DNA of 34,107 bases from Aerococcus sp. UBA6277 (GCF_002440555.1 NZ_DJUR01000010.1:1-34107), one strand, 5' to 3'; shown: positions 1-8,476, counted from the stretch's first letter. A program made the numbers and translations. Notes: generated from the letters alone by a model not told the origin.

Positions 1-292
1 TCAGTTTTCGGGTAGAGATTCATATTACAACATCACTTTCTTTTTTATTTCAACCTTCGATTTAATTCTATGATTAAATCCTATTTTACACATTTATGTT
101 TATTATACGAAAAAAAATGATTGGGTATAAAAAAGGGGACGTGTGATTAAATAGACCGTTTTTATCTACTTATGTAACAAAATATGACATTTCACGTAAT
201 GTTTCCTTTCCTTTTTTGCAAATTTCAAGGTATACTTGTAACCATCTTGTGAAAGCATTAAAAACATATGAAGAAAGAAGTGAGGGAAAGAC
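1..292. other. AT-rich upstream region, no supported gene
   Basis: I see no gene here. The stretch is AT-rich. A -10-like TATACT lies at 231-236, with no good -35 at the right distance, and it is the likeliest promoter region for the transporter gene that follows. On the other strand a TATAAT (102-107) could serve a gene leaving the window to the left, but too little of such a gene is inside the window to judge. Confidence 0.4.
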
Positions 293-2479
293 ATGATGAA
301 GCATAAAAAGCTATCATTTTCCGTATTTATTGTAAGTTTACTTACGCTATTATTTTCAATCGTACCTGGTAAAGTTGAGGCAACTGAAACAGGTAATGAT
401 GAAACTTATATTATTGCAACCGATACAACTTTTGCACCTTTTGAATTCGTAGATGATTCAGGGGATTTTGTGGGTATTGATGTAGATATCTTAGAAGCAA
501 TCGCTAAAGACCAAGGATTTGAATATGAATTACGTTCATTAGGTTTCGACGCAGCGGTTCAAGCTGTTGAAACTGGTCAAGCAGATGCAGTAATCGCTGG
601 TATGTCGATTACAGATGAACGTCAACAAACCTTTGATTTCTCTGATCCTTACTATGAAGCAGGTACAGCCTTTGCAGTCCTAGATGACTCTGAATACCAA
701 TCTCTAGAAGATTTAGAAGGGCAATCTGTTGCTGTTAAAACAGGTACGCAAGGGGCAACAATTGCAGCCGATTTAGCGGACCAATACGGTTTTACAGTGA
801 ATACTTTCGATGACTCGCCAAACATGTATCAAGATGTGATTTCTGGTAACTCAGCGGCAGCGGTAGAAGATTATCCAGTAATGGGTTACGCGATTGAATC
901 AGGTGGTTTAAACTTACGATTCATTGGTGACAATTTTGAAGAAGCGCCATATGGTTTCGCCGTATTAGGTGGTCAAAATGCTGAATTACTTGAAATGTTC
1001 AACGCTGGGCTTGAAAACATTAAGGCATCAGGCGAATATGATGAAATTTTAGCCGAATATGGTGCCGGCCAAGAAGATACGTCTTCTTCAACAGAAACAC
1101 CTGCAGCTGGTTCAGGTGAAACCTACACAATTGCAACCGATACAACCTTTGCACCATTTGAGTTTGTAGACGAGAATGGTGACTTTACTGGTATCGATGT
1201 TGAATTATTGGATGCCATTGCAGCTAACCAAGGTTTCAACTATGAGTTGAAATCATTAGGATTTGATGCGGCGGTTCAAGCTGTAGAGACTCAGCAAGCA
1301 GATGCGGTAATCGCTGGTATGTCGATTACAGAAGAACGTCAGCAAACTTTTGATTTTTCAGAACCATATTTTGATTCAGGGACAACATTCGCTGTTTTAG
1401 CGAATTCAGATATTGAATCATATGAAGACTTAGAAGGGCAAAATGTTGCCGTTAAAACTGGTACTCAAGGGGCAACAATTGCTCAATCAATGGCCGACGA
1501 ATACGGTTTTACCGTAACGACATTTGATGACTCTTCTAACATGTACCAAGATGTCATTTCTGGTAACTCAGCGGCAGCGGTAGAAGATTATCCAGTAATG
1601 GCTTATGCGATTAACTCTGGTGGTTTAAACCTTAAAATTATTGGTGACCAATTAGAACCTGTATCTTATGGGTTTGCTGTTTTAGCAGGTGAAAATCAAG
1701 AATTACTTGAAATGTTCAATGACGGACTAGCGGCTATTCAAGAATCTGGCGAGTACGACGAAATCGTTGGTAAATACTTAGGTGATTCTGAAGAGGGCGA
1801 GACAAGCGCTTCTAACGGGTTCCTAACGCAATTAGCTAACAACTTCCCTGCCTTATTGTCAGGTTTAGGCACAACTGTTTATTTAGCTATCGTATCATTA
1901 GTAATTGCGACAATCTTAGGTATTTTCTTAGGATTGATGCGTACAAGTGGTAACGTTGTGCTATCAGGGATTGCGACAGTATATATTGACATCATGCGTG
2001 GTTTACCATTGATTGTAATGTCATTCTTCATCTACTTCGGTATTCCGCAAATGTTTAACATTACCATTTCAAGTAACTTGGCGGGTATTTTAACCCTTTC
2101 ACTAAATGCGGCAGCATACATGGGTGAAATCGTTCGTGGTGGTATCCAAGCTATCGATACAGGTCAAACTGAAGCAGCCCGAAGTCTAGGTTTAACAAAC
2201 GGTCAAACAATGCGTCACATCATCTTGCCTCAGGCAGTAAAAGTGATGGTACCGTCATTCATTAACCAGTTCGTTATTACCTTGAAAGATACGTCAATCC
2301 TATCCGTAATTGGTATCGTAGAATTGACGCAAACAGGTCGTATCATCATCGCCCGTACTTACCAATCAGGTAGCATGTGGTTGATTGTTGGTTTGATGTA
2401 CATCATCATTATTACGATTCTAACGAAACTTTCAAACTATATTGAGAAACGATATGTAGGTTCAAGAACTACACGCTAA
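293..2479 (+). CDS. glnP: GlnP-type amino acid ABC transporter: two fused substrate-binding domains plus permease
   Basis: This 728-residue membrane subunit of a polar amino acid importer (glutamine/glutamate/asparagine class by family) carries its own receptors. A signal segment (about 1-30) is followed by two PBP-II type 3 binding domains (about 36-255 and 277-498). A permease domain from about 508 has the EAA loop starting near residue 627 (EAARSLG). The same SBD-SBD-TMD order is known from lactococcal GlnP. The two binding domains are about three-quarters identical by eye. A purine-rich Shine-Dalgarno (GTGAGGG) precedes ATG 293; ATG 296 is also possible. No ATPase gene is adjacent: the gene ends in a terminator, with no gene seen just upstream. 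It may share the ATPase at 13.9 kb or use one outside the window. The substrate is inferred, not shown. Confidence 0.9.
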   Translation: MMKHKKLSFSVFIVSLLTLLFSIVPGKVEATETGNDETYIIATDTTFAPFEFVDDSGDFVGIDVDILEAIAKDQGFEYELRSLGFDAAVQAVETGQADAVIAGMSITDERQQTFDFSDPYYEAGTAFAVLDDSEYQSLEDLEGQSVAVKTGTQGATIAADLADQYGFTVNTFDDSPNMYQDVISGNSAAAVEDYPVMGYAIESGGLNLRFIGDNFEEAPYGFAVLGGQNAELLEMFNAGLENIKASGEYDEILAEYGAGQEDTSSSTETPAAGSGETYTIATDTTFAPFEFVDENGDFTGIDVELLDAIAANQGFNYELKSLGFDAAVQAVETQQADAVIAGMSITEERQQTFDFSEPYFDSGTTFAVLANSDIESYEDLEGQNVAVKTGTQGATIAQSMADEYGFTVTTFDDSSNMYQDVISGNSAAAVEDYPVMAYAINSGGLNLKIIGDQLEPVSYGFAVLAGENQELLEMFNDGLAAIQESGEYDEIVGKYLGDSEEGETSASNGFLTQLANNFPALLSGLGTTVYLAIVSLVIATILGIFLGLMRTSGNVVLSGIATVYIDIMRGLPLIVMSFFIYFGIPQMFNITISSNLAGILTLSLNAAAYMGEIVRGGIQAIDTGQTEAARSLGLTNGQTMRHIILPQAVKVMVPSFINQFVITLKDTSILSVIGIVELTQTGRIIIARTYQSGSMWLIVGLMYIIIITILTKLSNYIEKRYVGSRTTR

Positions 2480-2500
2480 TAAACAAACGTTAATCATAAG

Positions 2501-2541
2501 AAAAATCCAGGCCCCTTAAACCGGGTAGCCTGGATTTTTTT
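2501..2541. terminator. Bidirectional Rho-independent terminator
   Basis: A 12-bp stem, AAAAATCCAGGC (2501-2512) pairing with GCCTGGATTTTT (2528-2539), has a T run on each strand. It sits between the convergent glnP-type gene and the dehydrogenase and can end both transcripts. Confidence 0.85.
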
Positions 2542-2574
2542 ATTTCTTTGAATATCGATTTAAGCTAGCAGAAA

Positions 2575-3534
2575 CTAGGCTTCTTGAACGATGTTGTGTG
2601 GTTTACCGTCGATAAATGCTTGCGTGTTGTCAAAAGCAATTTGCGCTCTTAATTCCATAGCTTCGTCAGATAAGAAACCAACATGCGGTGTCAAAATAGC
2701 ATTCTTAGCCGATAACAATGGGTAGTCAAGAGGCAATGGCGGTTCGCCGTCAAAGACGTCAATTCCAGCCCCGGCTATTTTGCCATCATTCAATAAGTCA
2801 GCTAAGGCTGCATTATCGATAATTGGCCCGCGGGCAACGTTAATGATCACAGCAGATTCTTTCATCAAGCTTAATTTTTCTCTGTTTAACAAGTGTTTTG
2901 TTTCATCATTTAAAGGCAAATGAACTGATACAATATCTGCACTTTGCAATAATTCATCCAGTTCAACTAATTCCACGCCTAAGTCTTTGGCTTCCTGCTT
3001 TTCAGACCGGTTGTATCCGATTAATTTAGCGCCGAAAGCTTTGAATAATTTGGCCGTTTCAAGTCCAATATGACCAGTACCGACAATACCAACCGTTTTT
3101 CCTTTGATTTCACGACCTTGGAAGGGGCCAGGGAAGTTGGCATTACGGATGTCGTCGGTACCCTTTGTGATGGCGCGGAATAGGTCTAAAGTCAAACCTA
3201 AAGCCAATTCAGCAACCGCTGTTGTTGCATAACCAGATGCATTGGCGATGGCGATTCCTTTATCCTTACTTGCTTTGCTGTCAACATGGTCGAAACCAGT
3301 GAAGGCGACGTTGATAAATTTTGTGTTTTCTAAACGCTCGATTACTTCAGCCGGGTATGGATTGTTAGCAATCATCACAATATCTGCATCCTTAGACCGT
3401 TCATAAAGTTCGTTTGGATCAGTTGTTTTGTCAGGGTAGTAGGTAAATTCATGACCAGCGTCAATCAGCGGTTGGGCCAATTCGTTAATGCGGGCTTCTG
3501 GTACGCGCAATGGTTCTAGTAAAGCAATCTTCAT
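2575..3534 (-). CDS. D-2-hydroxyacid dehydrogenase, NAD-dependent
   Basis: This 319-residue cytoplasmic oxidoreductase belongs to the D-isomer-specific 2-hydroxyacid dehydrogenase family, which interconverts 2-oxo acids and D-2-hydroxy acids with NAD(P)H. The Rossmann motif GTGHIG is at 152-157. The catalytic triad is visible as Arg235 (NVARG), Glu264 (DGEPP) and His284 (TPHVGF). Length is normal for the family. The start has a good ribosome site (AAAGGAAG) a few bases upstream. It is a single-gene unit sharing a bidirectional terminator with the transporter downstream. The exact substrate (lactate, glycerate, hydroxyisocaproate or other) cannot be read from the sequence. Confidence 0.88.
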   Translation of the reverse strand: MKIALLEPLRVPEARINELAQPLIDAGHEFTYYPDKTTDPNELYERSKDADIVMIANNPYPAEVIERLENTKFINVAFTGFDHVDSKASKDKGIAIANASGYATTAVAELALGLTLDLFRAITKGTDDIRNANFPGPFQGREIKGKTVGIVGTGHIGLETAKLFKAFGAKLIGYNRSEKQEAKDLGVELVELDELLQSADIVSVHLPLNDETKHLLNREKLSLMKESAVIINVARGPIIDNAALADLLNDGKIAGAGIDVFDGEPPLPLDYPLLSAKNAILTPHVGFLSDEAMELRAQIAFDNTQAFIDGKPHNIVQEA

Positions 3535-3666
3535 GGAATCTTCCTTTCAACATTTAATTATACAATCGATTCATACTTTCACTATAAGGCATAAAACCTT
3601 TTAATTCAAACAGTTGACACCCGGAAATAGTATGAGAAAATTTAGAAAAAAGGATAGGTGTGTGAC

Positions 3667-3942
3667 ATGATTTTACTGGGATTGGAAATTACATTTACAT
3701 TTGCTAGCGATTCGCTGAAAGACAAACGCCGAATCCTACAAAGTATGATGAAAAAAGTATCCGCAAAATACGGTGTTTCAGTTGCAGAAACAGGAGACCA
3801 AGACGTCATCAACCAGGCTATTCTTGGCATTGGTATTGTGTCAAATTCATATATCTTTGCAGAAAAGATGCTCAATCAAGCTGTTGACTTTTGTGAAGCC
3901 AATTACCCAATTGAAGTCATCCAACTAGACTGGTATGAATAG
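3667..3942 (+). CDS. DUF503 (YlxP-like) small protein
   Basis: This 91-residue protein matches the DUF503/YlxP family by its hallmark blocks: a SLKDKR stretch near the N-terminus, a VSVAE strand, and the LGIGIVSNS segment. In Bacillus ylxP lies in the nusA-infB-rbfA cluster; its function is unknown. Here it is alone. I place the start at ATG 3667 rather than an in-frame GTG at 3658, because AGGATAGG (3651-3658) is 8 bases before the ATG. A TTGACA at 3614-3619 may be its -35, but no good -10 stands at the usual distance. It converges with the next gene with only four bases between stop codons. Confidence 0.82.
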   Translation: MILLGLEITFTFASDSLKDKRRILQSMMKKVSAKYGVSVAETGDQDVINQAILGIGIVSNSYIFAEKMLNQAVDFCEANYPIEVIQLDWYE

Positions 3943-3946
3943 CTTT

Positions 3947-4390
3947 CTAGAAGTGTTCTTGAATAATCTTGTCTAGGGCTTGAATAAAATGCTGACGATC
4001 TTCTGCAGTAACGGGTTTAGGCCCCTTCGTCCGTATCTTTGCCTTCCGCATCTGTTGACTTTCATACCGCTGGCGGAGCAGTTGGTCGATATTCATGTCA
4101 GTATAAATCATGCCAGAGTGGTGGATGACCGTCGCTTTTGCCAGAGCTAATGACGCTAGACCGTAATCTTGGGTGACCACAATATCCCCGGTACTAATCA
4201 TGGATAGTATTTTAAAATCGGCCGAGTCAGCACCTCTTTCCACATAGACAGTTTCCACATGGTCAGCGACTGGCTTTTTTGAAAAATGGTCAATCGAAGT
4301 TACTAAAACGACTGGTAAATCATATTTTTTCGCCAATTGAATAGTTTCTTGTTTAGTGGGACTACCATCACCGTCGATAAAAATTTTCAT
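3947..4390 (-). CDS. YaiI/YqxD family (DUF188) protein
   Basis: This 147-residue protein of the UPF0178/DUF188 family resembles E. coli YaiI and Bacillus YqxD. It has the N-terminal acidic signature IDGDGSP, typical of PIN-like folds, and the conserved DIVVTQDYGLASLAL block near its middle. The C-terminus is basic, with a KGPKP motif common in the family. Family function is not established; a nuclease-like fold is inferred. The start is set at 4390, where AGAAAGGATG precedes the ATG; a longer reading to 4480 would add 30 unrelated hydrophobic residues and cross promoter-like sequence. It converges on the DUF503 gene. Confidence 0.83.
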   Translation of the reverse strand: MKIFIDGDGSPTKQETIQLAKKYDLPVVLVTSIDHFSKKPVADHVETVYVERGADSADFKILSMISTGDIVVTQDYGLASLALAKATVIHHSGMIYTDMNIDQLLRQRYESQQMRKAKIRTKGPKPVTAEDRQHFIQALDKIIQEHF

Positions 4391-4409
4391 CAAAACATCC
4401 TTTCTATCA

Positions 4410-4438
4410 TTAACTAATGGAAAAATAAAACGTATAAT
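4410..4438 (+). promoter_or_regulatory. Predicted sigma-A promoter for the exonuclease gene
   Basis: TTAACT (4410-4415), a 17-base spacer and a perfect TATAAT (4433-4438) stand about 65 bases before the exonuclease start. The spacing is ideal and the -35 matches four of six. Confidence 0.55.
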
Positions 4439-4502
4439 ATAATGTATACAAAATAATGCGTAATTAAGGTGTAAAATCACCAGTGAATAAGGAAGTGGCA
4501 GT

Positions 4503-5447
4503 ATGGCTTACAATAGAAAATCTGGTCAACTACGACCGCATATGGGCAAGTCAATCATCGGTTTTCCAAAAGACTATGTCATGATTGATATCGAAACAAC
4601 CGGCTTAAAGCCAAGTAACGACGAAATTTTAGAGTTGTCGGCTATTCGCATTCGCGACCACCAGATGGACCGAACTTTTTCAACCTTGGTGCAACCAAAC
4701 CGGCCAATTTCAGGATTTATCACCAATTTAACCGGCATTACCAACAATATGGTCAAGACCGCACCGCGAATTGACCAAGCCATGCCCGAATTCTTAGATT
4801 TTATCCAAGAAGATATCATTTTAGGCTACAACGTGAATTTTGACCTGGGCTTTATTTATGATACCGCAGTAAACCTTTATAATTTCCCTGTGAAAAATGA
4901 CTATTTGGATGTGCTAACCATCGCCCGTAAATTAGTAACAGGGACCCCCAACCATAAATTGGGGACTATGGCCCAACTCTACGGCATTTCTTATGAGGGC
5001 GCTCACAGGGGGTTAACAGACTGCTATATCACTATTGAAGTCTACAACCAACTCTTTAACCAATCCAAGCAGGTTTATCAAAGTGAACAAGACTTCAAAA
5101 ATGCTTTCTACCGCCGTAGCTATCCAAAACAAATAAAAGTGGAGGACTTAAAGGCAGAAACAACTGATTTTAATCCTATGCACCCCTTATTTAATAAGAC
5201 GATCGTTTTTTCAGGGGACTTAGACAAGATGTCCCGTGAAGAAGCTATGCAATCTAGTCTGAATAAGGGGGCTATTTTAGGTAAATCAGTGACCCTTAAG
5301 ACAGATTACCTTATTGTCTCACAATCTGATTTAAATAAGCAGAAGAAAACAAGTAAATTTAAAAAAGCTGAAGAATACGCTAATCGCGGTGAAAAAATTA
5401 AAATTATTTCGGAAAAAATCTTCAAACAACTCTTGGAAATGGAGTAG
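4503..5447 (+). CDS. DnaQ-like 3'-5' exonuclease with C-terminal BRCT domain
   Basis: This 314-residue protein joins an RNase T/DnaQ exonuclease domain (about 24-185) to a BRCT domain (about 222-312). The DEDDh active site is readable: Asp29 and Glu31 in the MIDIETTGL motif, Asp114 in NVNFDLGF, His168 and Asp173 in AHRGLTDCY. The BRCT part includes NKTIVFSGDL and a TDYLIVS strand. The domain pairing resembles stand-alone epsilon-like exonucleases of Firmicutes that are thought to act in DNA repair. It lacks the polymerase-interacting region expected of a replicative DnaQ/PolC module. The ribosome site AAGGAAGTGG precedes ATG 4503. It converges with the next gene. Confidence 0.88.
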   Translation: MAYNRKSGQLRPHMGKSIIGFPKDYVMIDIETTGLKPSNDEILELSAIRIRDHQMDRTFSTLVQPNRPISGFITNLTGITNNMVKTAPRIDQAMPEFLDFIQEDIILGYNVNFDLGFIYDTAVNLYNFPVKNDYLDVLTIARKLVTGTPNHKLGTMAQLYGISYEGAHRGLTDCYITIEVYNQLFNQSKQVYQSEQDFKNAFYRRSYPKQIKVEDLKAETTDFNPMHPLFNKTIVFSGDLDKMSREEAMQSSLNKGAILGKSVTLKTDYLIVSQSDLNKQKKTSKFKKAEEYANRGEKIKIISEKIFKQLLEME

Positions 5448-5466
5448 GGCTAAGGGAATGAGGATG

Positions 5467-5496
5467 CAAAAAGAGCTGTGACATCATCACAGCTCT
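5467..5496 (-). terminator. Rho-independent terminator of the SAP-like gene
   Basis: A perfect 10-bp stem, AGAGCTGTGA (5472-5481) with TCACAGCTCT (5487-5496), has a 5-base loop. The T run is on the minus strand only (complement of AAAAA at 5467-5471), so it mainly ends the minus-strand gene. Confidence 0.8.
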
Positions 5497-5508
5497 AGTA
5501 TTGCAAGC

Positions 5509-6060
5509 TTAGCCTTTAGGTCCATGACGTTGAATAATAGCATCGTATTTTTCAACCAGTTCATGACCTCGTTCAGTTGTTTGGTAAGCAATCATTGGCA
5601 TTTGTGGCGCTAAATCTTCTTCACTGATTTGATCTTGCACATATTTCACCAATTCATCCTTCTTCATAGAAGAATAGCCCGATAAGCCAGCCTTTTTAAG
5701 GATTTTTTTTAAAGTCCCGGCATTCACCAAGTATAAAGTTTCCTTGGCTGACATCTGGTAAGCTAGACCCTCTTCAATAAAACGATCCAAGTCATCTAAG
5801 GCATGAATGCCGTAAATGTACTCAAAATAGCGAGGGATAGCTGATTCAGTTGAAAATGTTCCTAGGTCAAGACGCCATAATAATATAATGTGACCAGGTA
5901 ATAGCCCTTCCTTCGTCCGTTCCATATTTCGTTTAGGGACTAGGTGTTCTTTTTGAACATCCAGTTTATCCATGAAGGTATCGAAATCACGGTCTGGATT
6001 GATATAAGGCATTTCAGGGTAGTCTTTATAAAGTTTTTTAATCGTATCTAAGTTTGCCAT
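5509..6060 (-). CDS. Hypothetical protein with SAP-like helix-extended-helix motif
   Basis: I do not recognise this 183-residue protein. Residues about 113-146 (AGTLKKILKKAGLSGYSS, then KKDELVKYVQ) have the shape of a SAP/HeH-type motif: a short helix with two leucines, a Gly turn, then a Lys-rich second helix. Such motifs often bind nucleic acid. The N-terminal half is charged and aromatic-rich, and the C-terminus (TTERGHELVEKYD) is helical. No membrane segment is visible. ATG 6060 is preferred, as AAAGGAGA stands just upstream; the open frame runs further back without another ribosome site. It has its own promoter and terminator and is transcribed divergently from trmO. Confidence 0.7.
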   Translation of the reverse strand: MANLDTIKKLYKDYPEMPYINPDRDFDTFMDKLDVQKEHLVPKRNMERTKEGLLPGHIILLWRLDLGTFSTESAIPRYFEYIYGIHALDDLDRFIEEGLAYQMSAKETLYLVNAGTLKKILKKAGLSGYSSMKKDELVKYVQDQISEEDLAPQMPMIAYQTTERGHELVEKYDAIIQRHGPKG

Positions 6061-6094
6061 AAAATCTCCTTTTGTCTTGGTTGTCTTTAATCTT

Positions 6095-6123
6095 AGTATA
6101 ATTTGTGGCGGAAGTTTGCACAA
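6095..6123 (-). promoter_or_regulatory. Predicted promoter of the SAP-like gene
   Basis: On the minus strand, TTGTGC (6123-6118), a 17-base spacer and TATACT (6100-6095) would start a transcript about 28 bases before ATG 6060. The -35 is weak and the -10 strong. Confidence 0.5.
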
Positions 6124-6128
6124 GAGGA

Positions 6129-6157
6129 TTGAAGAAAGTGCTAATCGGTATTGTAAT
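6129..6157 (+). promoter_or_regulatory. Predicted promoter of the trmO operon
   Basis: TTGAAG (6129-6134), a 17-base spacer and TGTAAT (6152-6157) lie back-to-back with the minus-strand promoter. The matches are four and five of six. Confidence 0.5.
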
Positions 6158-6201
6158 CAATTAAATTAAAGCAGAAATAAGAAAGCGCATGGAGGTTGTA
6201 A

Positions 6202-6885
6202 ATGGAAGTAGCACCTATAGGTTGGATAGAAACGGCTTTTGTTGAAAAATTCGGTATTCCTAGACAAAGTATGGTTGTACCTGAAGTAAAGGGTATGATT
6301 CAATTTTATCCACCTTACAATCAAATTGAATATTTTAAAGGGATTGAACCCTTTGATTACCTGTGGTTAGTCTGGCATTTTTCAGCACAAAAAGGCCGGG
6401 TTAATAAAGCAACTGTCAGGCCACCTCGTTTAGGTGGAAATGAACGGGTGGGTGTCTTTGCTTCTAGATCGCCGTATCGTCCAAATCCCATTGGTCTGTC
6501 TTCAGTGAAATTAGAAAAAGTCCATATAGATAGGGATGGAAAAGTGTCTTTAGAGGTGTCTGGCATTGATTTGATGAACAAGACGCCTATCTTAGATATC
6601 AAACCCTATATCAGAACAGATATGCATGAGGAAGCTAAGGCGGGTTTTACAGATGATGTAGCCTGGCAACCGTTAACAGTTGATATGCCTGAAACGGTGA
6701 CTGCTGGGTTACCAGGACACCTACTTAGCCAATTGCAAGCCGTTTTAGCTGAAGACCCGAGACCTAGAACCCAAGACAATCCTGATAAAATTTACGGCAT
6801 GCGTTTTGATGCTTATGATGTACATTTTATAGTCAGAAGTGGTATTTTAAGGGTAGTAAAAATCACTGAACAGGCAGAATCATAG
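6202..6885 (+). CDS. trmO: TrmO/TsaA: tRNA (N6-threonylcarbamoyladenosine37-N6)-methyltransferase
   Basis: This 227-residue member of the TsaA/TrmO family uses S-adenosylmethionine to methylate t6A37 in certain tRNAs, giving m6t6A. The beta-barrel domain covers about 1-145. Hallmarks are RPPRLGG (73-79) and ASRSPYRPNPIGLS (87-100), the latter being the family's best-known block. The C-terminal part, with KIYGMRFDAYDVHF, matches the usual TrmO extension. GGAGG (6191-6195) precedes ATG 6202. It is the first gene of a two-gene operon; the next start codon lies 10 bases after its stop. Confidence 0.92.
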   Translation: MEVAPIGWIETAFVEKFGIPRQSMVVPEVKGMIQFYPPYNQIEYFKGIEPFDYLWLVWHFSAQKGRVNKATVRPPRLGGNERVGVFASRSPYRPNPIGLSSVKLEKVHIDRDGKVSLEVSGIDLMNKTPILDIKPYIRTDMHEEAKAGFTDDVAWQPLTVDMPETVTAGLPGHLLSQLQAVLAEDPRPRTQDNPDKIYGMRFDAYDVHFIVRSGILRVVKITEQAES

Positions 6886-6895
6886 GAGGTTGACC

Positions 6896-7789
6896 ATGAA
6901 ATTTATACAATATTTCCAGGCAAATTCAAATGACATTCAAGTCGGTATCCAGAGTGAACTGGGCATTATCAATATTGCAGAAGCAAGTGAAACGTTAGGT
7001 GTTCAAGTCCCAAACCAGATGAAGGCCATTATTGAAGGGGATTACAATAACCGAATTCAACAAATTTTAGACTACTATACCCACCATGCTCATGAAGTGA
7101 CTTTTGTGGATTCGGATACTATTGTCTATGCACCGGTTATCCATAATCCTGAGAAAATTATCTGTGTCGGCCTAAATTATCATGACCATGTCAGTGAATC
7201 GAAAATCTCTGATGATCCGGATGAACCCGTGATATTCTCAAAATTTAATAATGCCTTAGCTAGCCATAATCAAGTCATCCCGTTGAATAAACACGGTGAA
7301 CAATTCGATTACGAGGGTGAATTAGTGGTCGTAATTGGCAAAACTGCAAAAAATATTTCTCAAGTTGACGCCCTAGATGCCGTGTTTGGCTATTCAATCG
7401 CCAATGATGTATCCGTTCGTGACCTGCAATTTAAGTCTGGTCAATGGTTACTGGGTAAGACCAATGATTTTTCAGCACCTGTGGGCCCCAATTTAACAAC
7501 CAAAAATGAAGTGGATATCAACAATTTAGCCATTAAAACTTACCGTAATGGTGCGGAAGTTCAATCAGCGAATACCAAACAAATGATTTTCAAAGTAGCT
7601 GAGATTGTGTCTTATATCTCTGAATACATGACCTTACAAGCAGGAGATATCATCCTAACAGGTACACCTTCAGGGGTAGTGCTTGGTTATCCAGAAGATC
7701 AACAAGTCTGGCTTAAAACAGGCGATGAAATCACGGTTGAAATTGAAGGTTTAGGTCGGTTAACCAACACATTTGAATTAGAAAAGTAA
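6896..7789 (+). CDS. Fumarylacetoacetate hydrolase family protein
   Basis: This 297-residue protein belongs to the FAH superfamily, whose members are metal-dependent hydrolases, isomerases or decarboxylases of 2-oxo acids. GLNYHDHVSE (92-101) and the divalent-metal ligands Glu140, Glu142 and Asp171 (DYEGELVVV, ANDVSVRD) are present, with the DIILTGTPSGV block at 251-261. The N-terminal 75 residues form the small domain typical of long FAH proteins. AGGAGG at 6884-6889 overlaps the trmO stop and sets the start at ATG 6896. A narrower role, such as oxaloacetate decarboxylase or acylpyruvase, is possible. No aromatic-degradation genes are nearby, so a housekeeping role is more likely. Confidence 0.88.
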   Translation: MKFIQYFQANSNDIQVGIQSELGIINIAEASETLGVQVPNQMKAIIEGDYNNRIQQILDYYTHHAHEVTFVDSDTIVYAPVIHNPEKIICVGLNYHDHVSESKISDDPDEPVIFSKFNNALASHNQVIPLNKHGEQFDYEGELVVVIGKTAKNISQVDALDAVFGYSIANDVSVRDLQFKSGQWLLGKTNDFSAPVGPNLTTKNEVDINNLAIKTYRNGAEVQSANTKQMIFKVAEIVSYISEYMTLQAGDIILTGTPSGVVLGYPEDQQVWLKTGDEITVEIEGLGRLTNTFELEK

Positions 7790-7895
7790 AAAATAGACTG
7801 AAGAATGCAAGAGAACTAGGTGTCGATATGGCATTTTAAAACTCCTTTTTATACAATGTTTGGTGATATCGCTTTATTGACGATGACATTTAAAG

Positions 7896-7901
7896 TATAA
7901 T
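7896..7901 (+). promoter_or_regulatory. Likely -10 element of the lemA-DUF2207 operon
   Basis: A perfect TATAAT stands 33 bases before the LemA start. A TTGACG at 7877-7882 is too close (13 bases) and the correctly spaced TTTATT (7873-7878) is weak, so the -35 is uncertain. Confidence 0.45.
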
Positions 7902-7933
7902 TAAAATATAAAAAAGTAAAGGAGTTGGATATT

Positions 7934-8476
7934 ATGGTGTGGATTATTGTCATTGCTATAATCGTTGTATTAGTTGTGTGGGGGATCGGTGCATACAATA
8001 AATTCGTTGGTTCCAAAGAAATGGTCTCAAATGCCATGGCACAAATTGCGGCGCAAGTAGAGTCTCGTTGGGATGCTTTAACCAATTTAATTTCAGCAAC
8101 CAAACAATATCAAACACATGAACACGATACCTTAACGAAAATCGTTGAATCACGCTCAAATGTATCACGTAACTCGTCTGTAAGTGATGTGGAAAAAGAT
8201 GATGCAGCCTTCAACCGTGCTTTACGATCAATTGATGTTGTGGTGGAACAATATCCGAATTTAAAAGCATCTGACGTTTACCAATCAACAATGAATTCAG
8301 TAAACACTTATGAAAATAATGTACGTCAGTCACGTATGGTCTTTAATGACACAGTTACTAAATACAATCGTTTAATTAAAACTTTCCCCAATTCTGTTAT
8401 TGCTGGGTTTACAGGATTTACACCGGAAGAATACTTCGAAAATTCAGTAGAAAAAGCGGAGATGCCACAATGGTAA
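7934..8476 (+). CDS. lemA: LemA family membrane protein
   Basis: This 180-residue LemA-family protein has one N-terminal membrane segment (about 2-21) and then a four-helix-bundle domain. The family core is visible: the YNKFVGSKE block right after the membrane helix, ALTNLISATKQY in mid-domain, and the C-terminal VTKYNRLIKTFP followed by a final PEEYFE block. The biochemical role of LemA is not established. ATG 7934 is chosen over an in-frame TTG at 7925 because AAAGGAG (7918-7924) is correctly spaced for it. It overlaps the next gene by seven bases, so the two are co-translated. Confidence 0.9.
   Translation: MVWIIVIAIIVVLVVWGIGAYNKFVGSKEMVSNAMAQIAAQVESRWDALTNLISATKQYQTHEHDTLTKIVESRSNVSRNSSVSDVEKDDAAFNRALRSIDVVVEQYPNLKASDVYQSTMNSVNTYENNVRQSRMVFNDTVTKYNRLIKTFPNSVIAGFTGFTPEEYFENSVEKAEMPQW

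Noticed and set aside
1..22. Possible start of a minus-strand gene leaving the left edge (ATG at 22)
   Set aside because: Only seven codons are inside the window and the ribosome site is weak.
250..263. cre-like TGAAAGCATTAAAA upstream of the GlnP-type gene
   Set aside because: It lacks the central CG and the C near the end; in AT-rich DNA such partial matches are common.
4391..4480. Longer N-terminus for the YaiI-family gene
   Set aside because: The extra 30 residues lack family similarity and overlap promoter-like sequence, while a good ribosome site precedes the internal ATG.
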